Assembly: GCA_022511355.1 (NCBI GenBank) | Contig: JAFLRS010000079.1 | Coordinates: forward strand, 1 to 8,220 | DNA length: 8,220 nucleotides | Direction of reading: 5' to 3' | DNA from: Alistipes sp. | GTDB lineage: Bacteria > Bacteroidota > Bacteroidia > Bacteroidales > Rikenellaceae | Translations under genes and position numbers: made by a program | The notes under the pieces: model-generated | Seen by the model: only the letters and a program-made list of their open reading frames with translations | What the model was told of the DNA's origin: nothing | Database searches by the model: none | Shown: positions 1 to 5,972 of the stretch, piece by piece | How positions within the stretch are numbered: the first letter of the stretch is position 1 | How the letters are laid out: every line of letters starts with the position of its first letter

Positions 1-171
1 GAGGTTCTGGAATACCCGTACATTAAATAAACATACCCCACACCGCCGAGTGCACATCAAACGATATGCCTCAAAATACGGTGATGAGCGTTACGTCCGT
101 CCTTAATGTACTTGAGAAATTTTCCAGATTTCCTATTTAAGGATTAGCGAAACACTTTCACTAAAATATGT
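1..171 (-). repeat. Leader-like repeat, copy A (inverted relative to copy B at 5715-5887)
   Basis: Read on the minus strand, this stretch aligns end to end with 5715-5887. The matching blocks are 139-171 (33 bases, perfect), 116-132 (17 bases, perfect), about 80-88 (CTCATCACC), 38-44 (GGTGTGG), 25-33 (TGTTTATTT) and 1-16 (16 bases, perfect), with small indels and a diverged middle between them. A minus-strand promoter (192-221) lies just upstream, so it probably forms the 5' leader of a gene left of the window. The 33-base block folds into a hairpin at 144-164, with 9-bp arms (one G-U) and a 3-base loop. No protein is evident. Repeat identity is seen directly; the leader role is inferred. Confidence 0.75.
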
Positions 172-191
172 ATGCCGGTCGCCCGACATCG

Positions 192-221
192 CAAAGATAA
201 AAATTATTTGCCATAAACAAA
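192..221 (-). promoter_or_regulatory. Bacteroidetes-type promoter firing leftwards into repeat copy A
   Basis: On the minus strand, TTTG (221-218) is followed after 18 bases by TATCTTTG (199-192), matching the -33 TTTG / -7 TAnnTTTG pattern of the Bacteroidetes primary sigma factor. The predicted start lies around 185, about 15 bases before repeat copy A. The 18-base spacing is the same as in the promoter before copy B (5655-5684). Confidence 0.6.
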
Positions 222-229
222 AATCAAGT

Positions 230-262
230 ATTGCATTTGGTAAATATTTTTCCTTATCTTTG
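230..262 (+). promoter_or_regulatory. Promoter of the serC-serA-DUF1015 operon
   Basis: TATCTTTG at 255-262 is a full TAnnTTTG -7 box. An upstream ATTG at 230-233 (21-base gap) or TTTG at 236-239 (15-base gap) could serve as the -33 element. Transcription would start near 269, leaving about 32 bases of leader before the ATG at 302. This excludes any serC start upstream of about 270. It sits back to back with the leftward promoter at 192-221. Confidence 0.6.
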
Positions 263-301
263 TATTACGGAAACAGACAATTCAAAAAACATATCGCAAC
301 A

Positions 302-1378
302 ATGAAAAAACACAATTTCAATGCGGGACCTTCGATTTTGCCCGATGTCGTTCTGCAGAATGCCGCAAAGGCGATAATCGATTTCAACGGAACGGGACTC
401 TCGCTGCTCTCGATTTCGCATCGTACCAAAGATTTCGAAGATGTCCTGAATGAAGCGCAGGCTCTGTTCCGCGAACTGCTCGATATCCCCGAAAACTACA
501 AAATCTTCTTCGTGGGCGGCGGCGCCAGCACCCAGTTCTTCCACATTCCGGCCAACTTCCTCAAAACAAAAGCCGGTTATGTAAATACGGGCGTATGGTC
601 GAAAAAGGCTATCAAGGAGGCTAAATACTATGGCGAAGTGCAGGTAGTGGCAACCTCCGAGGACCGCAACTTTACATATATCCCCAAAGGATTCGAAATC
701 CCCGCAGATTTGGACTATCTCTACATCTGCACCAACAACACCATCTACGGCTCCGAATACAAAACCGATATCGATTCGCCGGTGCCTCTGTTCGCCGATA
801 TGAGCTCCGATATCCTGAGCCGCCCCGTGGATGTCAAAAAGTATGCTTTGATATACGGCGGCGCACAGAAAAACCTCTCGCCTGCCGGCCTTACATTCGT
901 CATCATACGCGACGATATGCTCGAAAAGGTGGTTCGCGAACTGCCTACGATGGTCAATGTGAATACGCACGTCGATAACAACTCGATGTTCAACACTCCC
1001 CCCGTGTTCCAGATTTATGTACTGAACGAGACTCTCAAATGGATTAAGAGTCTTGGCGGTCTGGATGCCATGTACAAAATCAACCTCGAAAAGGCAGGTC
1101 TGCTCTACGACGAGATCGACCGCAACCCCCTGTTCCGCGGCACCGTCGAGAAAGAGGACCGCTCGCTTATGAACATCTGCTTCGTGATGGCCGAGGGTTA
1201 CGAGGATTTGGCTCCCGAATTCATGGAGTTCGCCAAAGCTCGCGGCATGGTCGGCATCAAGGGTCACCGTCTGGTGGGCGGATTCCGCGCATCGTGTTAC
1301 AACGCTTGTCCGAAAGAGAGCGTCGAAGCACTCGTGGCTTGTATGCAGGAGTTCGAACAGATGGTAAAAAACCGTTAG
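302..1378 (+). CDS. serC: Phosphoserine aminotransferase SerC (358 aa)
   Basis: Transfers the amino group of glutamate to 3-phosphohydroxypyruvate to make O-phosphoserine; the same enzyme class also acts on 3-hydroxy-2-oxo-4-phosphonooxybutanoate in the pyridoxal phosphate pathway. It is a cytosolic, PLP-dependent class V aminotransferase. The N-terminus KHNFNAGPSILP is typical. His40-Arg41 in SISHRTKDF is the substrate-binding motif, GGGAS(T)QF binds the cofactor phosphate, and Lys190 in GGAQKNLSPAG is the expected Schiff-base lysine. The C-terminal GGFRASCYNA is also as in the family. Length is normal (about 355-362 aa). The ATG at 302 is chosen because the protein aligns from there and an upstream in-frame TTG at 260 overlaps the promoter. 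It is the first gene of the serine operon, with serA close downstream. Confidence 0.96.
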   Translation: MKKHNFNAGPSILPDVVLQNAAKAIIDFNGTGLSLLSISHRTKDFEDVLNEAQALFRELLDIPENYKIFFVGGGASTQFFHIPANFLKTKAGYVNTGVWSKKAIKEAKYYGEVQVVATSEDRNFTYIPKGFEIPADLDYLYICTNNTIYGSEYKTDIDSPVPLFADMSSDILSRPVDVKKYALIYGGAQKNLSPAGLTFVIIRDDMLEKVVRELPTMVNVNTHVDNNSMFNTPPVFQIYVLNETLKWIKSLGGLDAMYKINLEKAGLLYDEIDRNPLFRGTVEKEDRSLMNICFVMAEGYEDLAPEFMEFAKARGMVGIKGHRLVGGFRASCYNACPKESVEALVACMQEFEQMVKNR

Positions 1379-1454
1379 TATGCCTACAATCGTTCCGTAT
1401 ACCTTTGAGAAAAAAGAGGAAAAAAAGGAGTATTTCACATCATTGATGAAAGAT

Positions 1455-2378
1455 ATGAAAATATTGGTGGCGACCGAGAAACCTTTTGCCAAAAAAGCGG
1501 TCGATGGAATCAGAGAGATAGTCGAGGGTGCGGGTTATCAGCTTGCTCTGCTCGAGAAATATACCGACAAAACACAGCTTCTGGATGCCGTTGCCGATGC
1601 CGACGCGATGATTGTTCGCAGCGACAAGGTTACGGCCGAAGTGATTGCCGCGGCACGCAATCTCAAGATTGTGGTGCGTGCGGGCGCCGGTTACGACAAT
1701 GTGGATTTGGAAGCGGCTTCGACCCGCGGAATCGTGGTCATGAACACTCCGGGTCAGAACTCCAATGCCGTGGCCGAACTGGCTGTGGGAATGATGGTGT
1801 ACATGGCTCGCAATCAGTTTACGAGCGGTACGGGTACCGAACTCGCCGGCAAAACTTTGGCTATCCACGCCTACGGTAATGTCGGCAAACTCGTGGGCCG
1901 CAAAGGTGCCGCACTCGGCATGAACGTGGTGGCTTACGACCCCTTCATCACCGACCCGAAAGTCTTTGAGACCGACGGCGTTAAAAAGGTGGATTCGGTG
2001 GAGGAGCTTTACGCTTGCGCCGATTATCTGTCGCTGCACATCCCCGCTACGGAGCAGACCAAAGGCTCTATAGGCTACGATTTGCTGATGTCGATGCCCA
2101 AAGGAGCCACGCTCGTAAATACGGCCCGCAAGGAGGTCATCGACGAAGAAGGCGTGGCTAAAGCCATGACTGAACGTGAAGACCTTAAGTATATCACGGA
2201 TGTCGCTCCCGCTCTGCATACGGAGTACGGCGAAAAGTTCGGCAAGCGTTACTTCGGAACCCCCAAAAAGATGGGCGCCGAAACGGCCGAAGCCAATGTG
2301 AATGCAGGTTTGGCCGCCGCGCGTCAGATTGTAGACTATTTCGTGAACGGAAACGTGAAATTTCAAGTAAACAAATAG
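1455..2378 (+). CDS. serA: 3-phosphoglycerate dehydrogenase, SerA-like, lysine-type active site (307 aa)
   Basis: NAD-dependent oxidation of 3-phosphoglycerate to 3-phosphohydroxypyruvate, the first step of serine synthesis; its product feeds SerC. It is a D-2-hydroxyacid dehydrogenase: N-terminal substrate half with VRAGAGYDNVD (74-84) and NTPGQNSNAVAE (97-108), Rossmann segment HAYGNVGK (138-145, with Ala in place of the first Gly) and Asp162 after the second strand, then catalytic Arg225 in NTARKE. The usual TPHxG histidine is replaced by lysine (TPKKMGAET, Lys271/272), as in the short type III lysine class of PGDH. No ACT domain follows, consistent with about 300 aa. The start is uncertain: ATG 1455 gives MKILVATEKPF, the expected family N-terminus, but in-frame ATGs at 1446 and 1380 also exist. 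A 2-hydroxyacid dehydrogenase of other specificity is possible, but the serC context makes SerA likely. Confidence 0.9.
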   Translation: MKILVATEKPFAKKAVDGIREIVEGAGYQLALLEKYTDKTQLLDAVADADAMIVRSDKVTAEVIAAARNLKIVVRAGAGYDNVDLEAASTRGIVVMNTPGQNSNAVAELAVGMMVYMARNQFTSGTGTELAGKTLAIHAYGNVGKLVGRKGAALGMNVVAYDPFITDPKVFETDGVKKVDSVEELYACADYLSLHIPATEQTKGSIGYDLLMSMPKGATLVNTARKEVIDEEGVAKAMTEREDLKYITDVAPALHTEYGEKFGKRYFGTPKKMGAETAEANVNAGLAAARQIVDYFVNGNVKFQVNK

Positions 2379-2382
2379 AATT

Positions 2383-3627
2383 ATGGTAAAGATAAAACCG
2401 TTCAAGGGTATACGTCCGCCGAAAGAGTATGCGTCGGAGGTGGCGTCGCGTCCTTACGACGTTCTTAACTCCGCAGAGGCCAAGGCCGAAGCTACCGAAC
2501 GTTCGCTGCTGCACATAATCAAGCCCGAAATCGACTTCGAACCTATCGCCGACGAACACTCGCAGGAGGTTTACGAGAAAGCTGTGGCCAATTTCGCCGA
2601 ATGGCGCAAAAAAGGCTGGTTGGTTCAGGATGAAGAGGAACACTACTATGTGTATGCTCAGACGATGGACGGCCGCACGCAGTACGGACTGGCCATGTGC
2701 TGCCACTTCGAGGATTACCTCTCGGGTGCCATCAAAAAACACGAGCTTACGCGTACCGACAAGGAGGAGGACCGCATGAAGCATGTGTTCAATCAAAAGG
2801 CCAACATCGAACCGGTATTTTTTGCATATCCCGACAATGCCGAACTGGATGCGATAGTCGCCAAGGTGGTTGCCGAGAATGCAGCCGACTATGACTTCAC
2901 TGCCGAAGACGGTTTCGGTCATCATTTCTGGGTTATCCGCGACGCCGAAGTCAATAAGCGCATTACCGAGATATTCGCAGGCATTCCGGCCCTTTATGTG
3001 GCTGACGGTCACCATCGTACCGCAGCAGCCGCACGGGTGGGCCAGGCTTTGGCCGCCAAGAATCCCAATCATACGGGAGAGGAGGAGTACTGCTATTTCC
3101 TCGCCGTTACCTTCCCCGCGTCGCAGCTCAAGATTATCGACTACAACCGCGTGGTCAAGGACCTGAACGGCATGACTCCCGCCGAGTTCGTAAAGGCGTT
3201 GGAGTCCGATTTCGTTGTCGAGAAGAAGGGAACGGGCGTCTATACCCCGTCGTCGCTGCATAACTTTGCAATGTATCTCGAAGGCGAGTGGTACAGCCTT
3301 ACGGCAAAGGCCGGAACCTATGATGACAACGACCCCATCGGAGTTCTGGATGTGACGGTTCTCTCGAATCTTGTACTCGACAAACTGCTCGGAATCGCCG
3401 ACCTGCGCACCTCGAAGCGTATCGACTTCGTGGGCGGAATCCGCGGCCTCGGCGAGTTGAGCCGTCGTGTGGACAGCGGCGAGATGAAAGTTGCCTTCGC
3501 CCTCTACCCCGTTTCGATGAAACAACTCATCGATATCGCGGATACCGGCAATATAATGCCTCCGAAAACGACATGGTTCGAACCTAAACTCCGTTCGGGA
3601 GTGGTTATCCACTCGTTCGAAGAGTAA
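2383..3627 (+). CDS. DUF1015 family protein in serine operon (414 aa)
   Basis: No biochemical role is established to my knowledge. The protein matches the DUF1015 family by its N-terminus (MVKIKPFKGIRPP, then ASRPYDVL), by the strongly conserved YVADGHHRTAAAARVG (motif ADGHHR at 207-212), and by overall length. It has no signal peptide or membrane segment, so is cytosolic. The start is only 4 bases after the serA stop and a terminator follows directly, so it is the last gene of a serC-serA-DUF1015 operon. That linkage suggests a role in serine or phosphoserine metabolism. The DGHHR motif resembles the phosphate-binding loop of ParB/sulfiredoxin-fold proteins, a fold that includes free-serine kinases such as SerK and SbnI; that link is inference. 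No separate serB is present in the window. Confidence 0.9.
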   Translation: MVKIKPFKGIRPPKEYASEVASRPYDVLNSAEAKAEATERSLLHIIKPEIDFEPIADEHSQEVYEKAVANFAEWRKKGWLVQDEEEHYYVYAQTMDGRTQYGLAMCCHFEDYLSGAIKKHELTRTDKEEDRMKHVFNQKANIEPVFFAYPDNAELDAIVAKVVAENAADYDFTAEDGFGHHFWVIRDAEVNKRITEIFAGIPALYVADGHHRTAAAARVGQALAAKNPNHTGEEEYCYFLAVTFPASQLKIIDYNRVVKDLNGMTPAEFVKALESDFVVEKKGTGVYTPSSLHNFAMYLEGEWYSLTAKAGTYDDNDPIGVLDVTVLSNLVLDKLLGIADLRTSKRIDFVGGIRGLGELSRRVDSGEMKVAFALYPVSMKQLIDIADTGNIMPPKTTWFEPKLRSGVVIHSFEE

Positions 3628-3634
3628 TCGGTGC

Positions 3635-3668
3635 AAATCCCCGAAACACAGGTTTCGGGGATTTTTTT
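3635..3668 (+). terminator. Intrinsic terminator of the serine operon
   Basis: A 13-bp perfect stem (3635-3647 with 3652-3664, core ATCCCCGAAAC/GTTTCGGGGAT) closes a 4-base loop and is followed by a T run to 3668. It starts 8 bases after the DUF1015 stop. The stop codon of the convergent ZIP gene (3667-3669) lies in the T run. In the minus direction the stem is followed by GCACC and only three Ts, so it should work mainly for the plus strand. Confidence 0.92.
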
Positions 3669-4443
3669 ATCCTAAAGCCACATCCAGCACCATCATCAGC
3701 GTGAATCCGCAGGCTACGCCGATTGTGGCTATATCGGAATGCCGTCCGTTCTGGGCGTTAGGAATAAGCTCGTCCACCACTACATAGATCATAGCTCCCG
3801 CCGCGAATGCAAGCAGCCACGGCAGCAGAGGCACTATGCTGTCTACGAGCAAAATTGTAATTATGCCAGCCAAAGGCTCGACTACCCCCGACAATACTCC
3901 GTAAAGAAACGAACGCCCGCGGCCGTTCCCGTCGATTTGCATGGGCATCGATATGATTGCACCCTCGGGAATGTTCTGTATGGCTATGCCGGTCGCAAGA
4001 GTCATCGCCGCCGCGGCGGATATGCCGGCATTTCCGCTCATGGCACCCGCAAGCACCACTCCTACGGCCATGCCTTCGGGAATGTTGTGCAGCGTGACGG
4101 CCAAAATCAGTTTGGTCGTGCGGTTGAATCCAGAAGCGGGTCCTTCCGCACGGTCAGCGTCGGCGTGCATATGCGGAATCACGGAGTCGAGCAGCAGAAA
4201 GAGCAGAACGCCTCCCATGAATCCCGCTGCGGCAGGAATCCAGTGAGGCAGAGACAGCCGTTCCGACATCTCGATTGAGGGTATGAGCAGCGACCACACC
4301 GAAGCCGCAATCATGACTCCCGATGCGAATCCGAGCAGCATCTTATGCAGATTTTGCGGCAGCGAGCGTCGCAGCAAAAGCACTATGGCCGCACCGACGG
4401 TCGTGCCGGCAAAAGGAACGAGTAATCCGTACCAGACAATCAT
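3667..4443 (-). CDS. ZIP family metal cation transporter, ZupT/GufA-like (258 aa)
   Basis: Integral inner-membrane carrier that brings divalent metal (Zn, Mn or Fe) into the cytoplasm. It shows the ZIP signature pair that forms the binuclear metal site: LHNIPEGMAVG (HNIPEG at 119-124) and IQNIPEGAIIS (QNIPEG at 156-161). VVDELIP at 222-228 lies in a later helix. About eight hydrophobic segments are visible, at roughly 5-24, 35-55, 70-90, 112-132, 142-165, 178-200, 205-225 and 238-256. The loop HMHADAD (91-97) is a short histidine-poor version of the variable ZIP loop. Length is normal for the bacterial GufA/ZupT group. The ATG at 4443 puts the first helix right at the N-terminus. It is divergent from a manganese catalase, which makes manganese a reasonable candidate substrate; the sequence itself does not fix specificity. 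Confidence 0.92.
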   Translation of the reverse strand: MIVWYGLLVPFAGTTVGAAIVLLLRRSLPQNLHKMLLGFASGVMIAASVWSLLIPSIEMSERLSLPHWIPAAAGFMGGVLLFLLLDSVIPHMHADADRAEGPASGFNRTTKLILAVTLHNIPEGMAVGVVLAGAMSGNAGISAAAAMTLATGIAIQNIPEGAIISMPMQIDGNGRGRSFLYGVLSGVVEPLAGIITILLVDSIVPLLPWLLAFAAGAMIYVVVDELIPNAQNGRHSDIATIGVACGFTLMMVLDVALG

Positions 4444-4612
4444 GCCGGGTGCAGCGGCAAAAATCCGGCCGAAGGTCGCAGATGCGGATATGCGGCTTTT
4501 TTTGGCAGGTCTTTTGCTCCGTAAGTGCCATGTCGCGGTCTTTACGGAGCATTCGAAGCGGCCGTCAGTTCCGCGTCATGCGCAAAATATTTAACCAATA
4601 AAATTAAGGACT
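4444..4612. promoter_or_regulatory. Divergent intergenic region between ZIP transporter and Mn catalase
   Basis: This 169-bp gene-free spacer must hold the control sequences of both flanking genes. No clean TAnnTTTG box was found on either strand, so promoters are not called. Its main feature is a perfect 10-bp inverted repeat, 4515-4524 with 4542-4551 (TGCTCCGTAA / TTACGGAGCA), around a 17-base centre. No T run follows on either strand, so it is not an ordinary terminator. It could be an operator or a leader hairpin. AAGGA at 4606-4610 sits only 2 bases before the catalase ATG, too close for a standard ribosome binding site. Confidence 0.5.
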
Positions 4613-5587
4613 ATGTTTTACCACTCTAAAGAACTACACTTCAAGGCCCGCGTTTCCAAACCGGATCCGCGTTTCGCCACTCTGATGCTCGAGCAGTTCG
4701 GCGGCGGCAACGGCGAGCTGTCGGCCTCGATGCAATATTTCGTGCAGGCATTCGTATGCCATAATCCCTACCCCGACAAATACGATATGCTGATGGATAT
4801 CGCCGCCGAAGAGTTGGGCCATCTGGAAATCGTGGGAGCTACGATACAGATGCTTATGGCCGGCGTGAACGGCAATATGAAGGATGCCGTGGAGAAAAAC
4901 GATGTCTTCGGCGAGAAGTTCTCGAAAGACGATTTCATACATTCGGCCTTCTCCATAAATCCGCAATTCGGAACCATATCCGCCGGAGGTCCGATGCTGG
5001 TGAACAGCACCGGCGCACCGTGGCAGGCGACCTATATAAATGCCAACGGCGACCTGACCGTCGATTTGCGTTCGAATCTGGCTTCGGAGTCGCGTGCGAA
5101 GATAGTATACGAGTATCTGATGCAGTTTACCGACGACACCTATGTGCTTGAAACTCTCAACTATCTGATGACCCGTGAAGTTGCGCACTATCAGCAATTC
5201 GAGGCGGCGCTCGAGAGTATCCGTCCGAATTTTCCGCCGGGAATATTGCAGAGCGACCCCCGATACAGCAATCTCTATTCGAATCATTCGGCCGGCAAGG
5301 ATGGACATGGTCCGTGGTGCGAGGGGCGCAGCACTCAGTTCGGTGAGGAGTGGCAGTATGTGCAGAATCCGCGTGAGCAGGTGCTGGAGACCGACGGCCT
5401 TACCGAATTGAAGATTAAAGGTTCCGACCGGACATTGGCTTCGGTACGGGCGGCGGACCGCAAGTTGGCCAAGGAGCGCAGCGGCGAGGTTCGCAAGGCT
5501 GTATCTGAAAAGGAGCAGCAATGGTGCGAATATAATGCGGCATCGTCCCGCAGCAAGGCAAAACGTCAGCCGGTGGAACAGGATTAA
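4613..5587 (+). CDS. Manganese catalase (324 aa)
   Basis: Non-haem catalase of the ferritin-like dimanganese family: converts hydrogen peroxide to water and oxygen in the cytoplasm. The N-terminus (FYHSKELHFKARVSKPDPRF) and NPYPDKYDMLMDIAAEELGH are characteristic. The five expected dimanganese ligands are visible: Glu35 (NGELSAS), Glu67 and His70 (EELGHLEIVG), Glu159 (ASESRAK) and His192 (REVAHYQQF). Their spacing matches the Lactobacillus plantarum ligand set as I remember it (E35, E66, H69, E148, H181). After the catalytic bundle comes SAGKDGHGPWCEG, then a charged, probably flexible tail (about 265-324) rich in Lys, Arg, Glu and Ser that lies outside the recognisable core. The gene is divergent from a ZIP transporter and has its own terminator, so is probably monocistronic. 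Confidence 0.95.
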   Translation: MFYHSKELHFKARVSKPDPRFATLMLEQFGGGNGELSASMQYFVQAFVCHNPYPDKYDMLMDIAAEELGHLEIVGATIQMLMAGVNGNMKDAVEKNDVFGEKFSKDDFIHSAFSINPQFGTISAGGPMLVNSTGAPWQATYINANGDLTVDLRSNLASESRAKIVYEYLMQFTDDTYVLETLNYLMTREVAHYQQFEAALESIRPNFPPGILQSDPRYSNLYSNHSAGKDGHGPWCEGRSTQFGEEWQYVQNPREQVLETDGLTELKIKGSDRTLASVRAADRKLAKERSGEVRKAVSEKEQQWCEYNAASSRSKAKRQPVEQD

Positions 5588-5607
5588 TCTTCTTGGCGGC
5601 GGCGGTT

Positions 5608-5642
5608 AAACAGACCGGCAGATATGCCGGTCTGTTTTTTTT
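5608..5642 (+). terminator. Intrinsic terminator of the Mn catalase gene
   Basis: Stem of 13 bp, AAACAGACCGGCA (5608-5620) with TGCCGGTCTGTTT (5625-5637), closes the loop GATA and runs into a T tract to 5642. Starts about 20 bases after the catalase stop. The stem and its upstream flank recur almost exactly at 7783-7819. Confidence 0.93.
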
Positions 5643-5654
5643 GTATGCATAATT

Positions 5655-5684
5655 TTTGGAATATGAAAAATATGGCTACATTTG
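5655..5684 (+). promoter_or_regulatory. Promoter of the lipoprotein operon
   Basis: TTTG at 5655-5658, an 18-base gap, then TACATTTG at 5677-5684, a full TAnnTTTG -7 box. A start near 5691 would give the first lipoprotein gene an untranslated leader of about 280 bases that contains all of repeat copy B. The same 18-base gap and relative position occur before copy A (192-221, minus strand). Confidence 0.68.
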
Positions 5685-5714
5685 TGGTTGCTGACGGTTT
5701 TGGCCCGAAGCATT

Positions 5715-5887
5715 ACATATTTTAGTGAAAGTGTTTCGCTAATCCTTGACACGAAATCTGGAAAATTTCAAAATAATCCGAGGAAGCACGCACTCATCAC
5801 CTTGTATTGGTATATGGAATGCGATATACTCCGTACCAATACTGGTGTGGAGTATTGTTTATTTGGGTTAAGGTATTCCAGAACCTC
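5715..5887 (+). repeat. Leader-like repeat, copy B (inverted relative to copy A)
   Basis: Lies wholly inside the predicted 5' leader of the lipoprotein operon. Blocks identical to copy A (read on its minus strand) are 5715-5747, 5753-5769, about 5793-5801, 5844-5850, 5856-5864 and 5872-5887; the ends are conserved and the middle has drifted. Visible folds: a hairpin 5722-5742 (9-bp arms, loop GTG), a small hairpin 5753-5769 (GAAAT/ATTTC), and a long hairpin 5826-5855 (ATACTCC/GGAGTAT, GT/GT internal loop, ACCA/TGGT, loop ATAC). A 9-bp pairing of 5804-5812 with 5834-5842 would compete with the last. No coding signal. Possible functions are a structured leader RNA, a protein-binding leader or a small mobile repeat; the sequence does not decide between them. 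Confidence 0.75.
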
Positions 5888-5972
5888 GTGTCAGATAAAC
5901 GAATCGACTCCGCACTTTCTTCATATTAACCGGCTGCCTACGGAGACAACAGCGACAAAAACATTTTTTGAA

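Noticed and set aside
171..190. Third copy of the GCCGGTC terminator-type repeat near the left end
   Set aside because: Only about 7-8 bases match and no comparable stem forms.
254..3636. Long minus-strand open frames (412, 321 and 480 aa) opposite serC, serA and DUF1015
   Set aside because: They are antisense to well-recognised genes, have no family motifs and arise from the codon bias of the real genes.
3635..3664. Bidirectional terminator shared by DUF1015 and the ZIP gene
   Set aside because: The stem is symmetric, but the minus strand has only three Ts after it before GCACC, so a strong role for the ZIP transcript is not supported.
4343..4601. Small open frames in the ZIP/catalase spacer (plus 4323-4601 and minus 4343-4552)
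   Set aside because: They overlap the ZIP gene out of frame, have no recognisable motifs and span the inverted repeat.
4634..5521. Minus-strand 295-aa open frame opposite the Mn catalase
   Set aside because: Shadow of a clear catalase gene with all metal ligands; no motif or promoter of its own.
1..5887. Composite transposon or genomic island bounded by the inverted repeats
   Set aside because: The enclosed genes are ordinary metabolic genes, there is no transposase or integrase, and no target-site duplication was recognised; the repeats sit where leaders should be.
5682..5972. N-terminal extension of the first lipoprotein (frame open upstream of 5973)
   Set aside because: It would bury the signal peptide and lipobox internally and covers the promoter-proximal leader repeat; an internal ATG at 5814 is rejected for the same reason.
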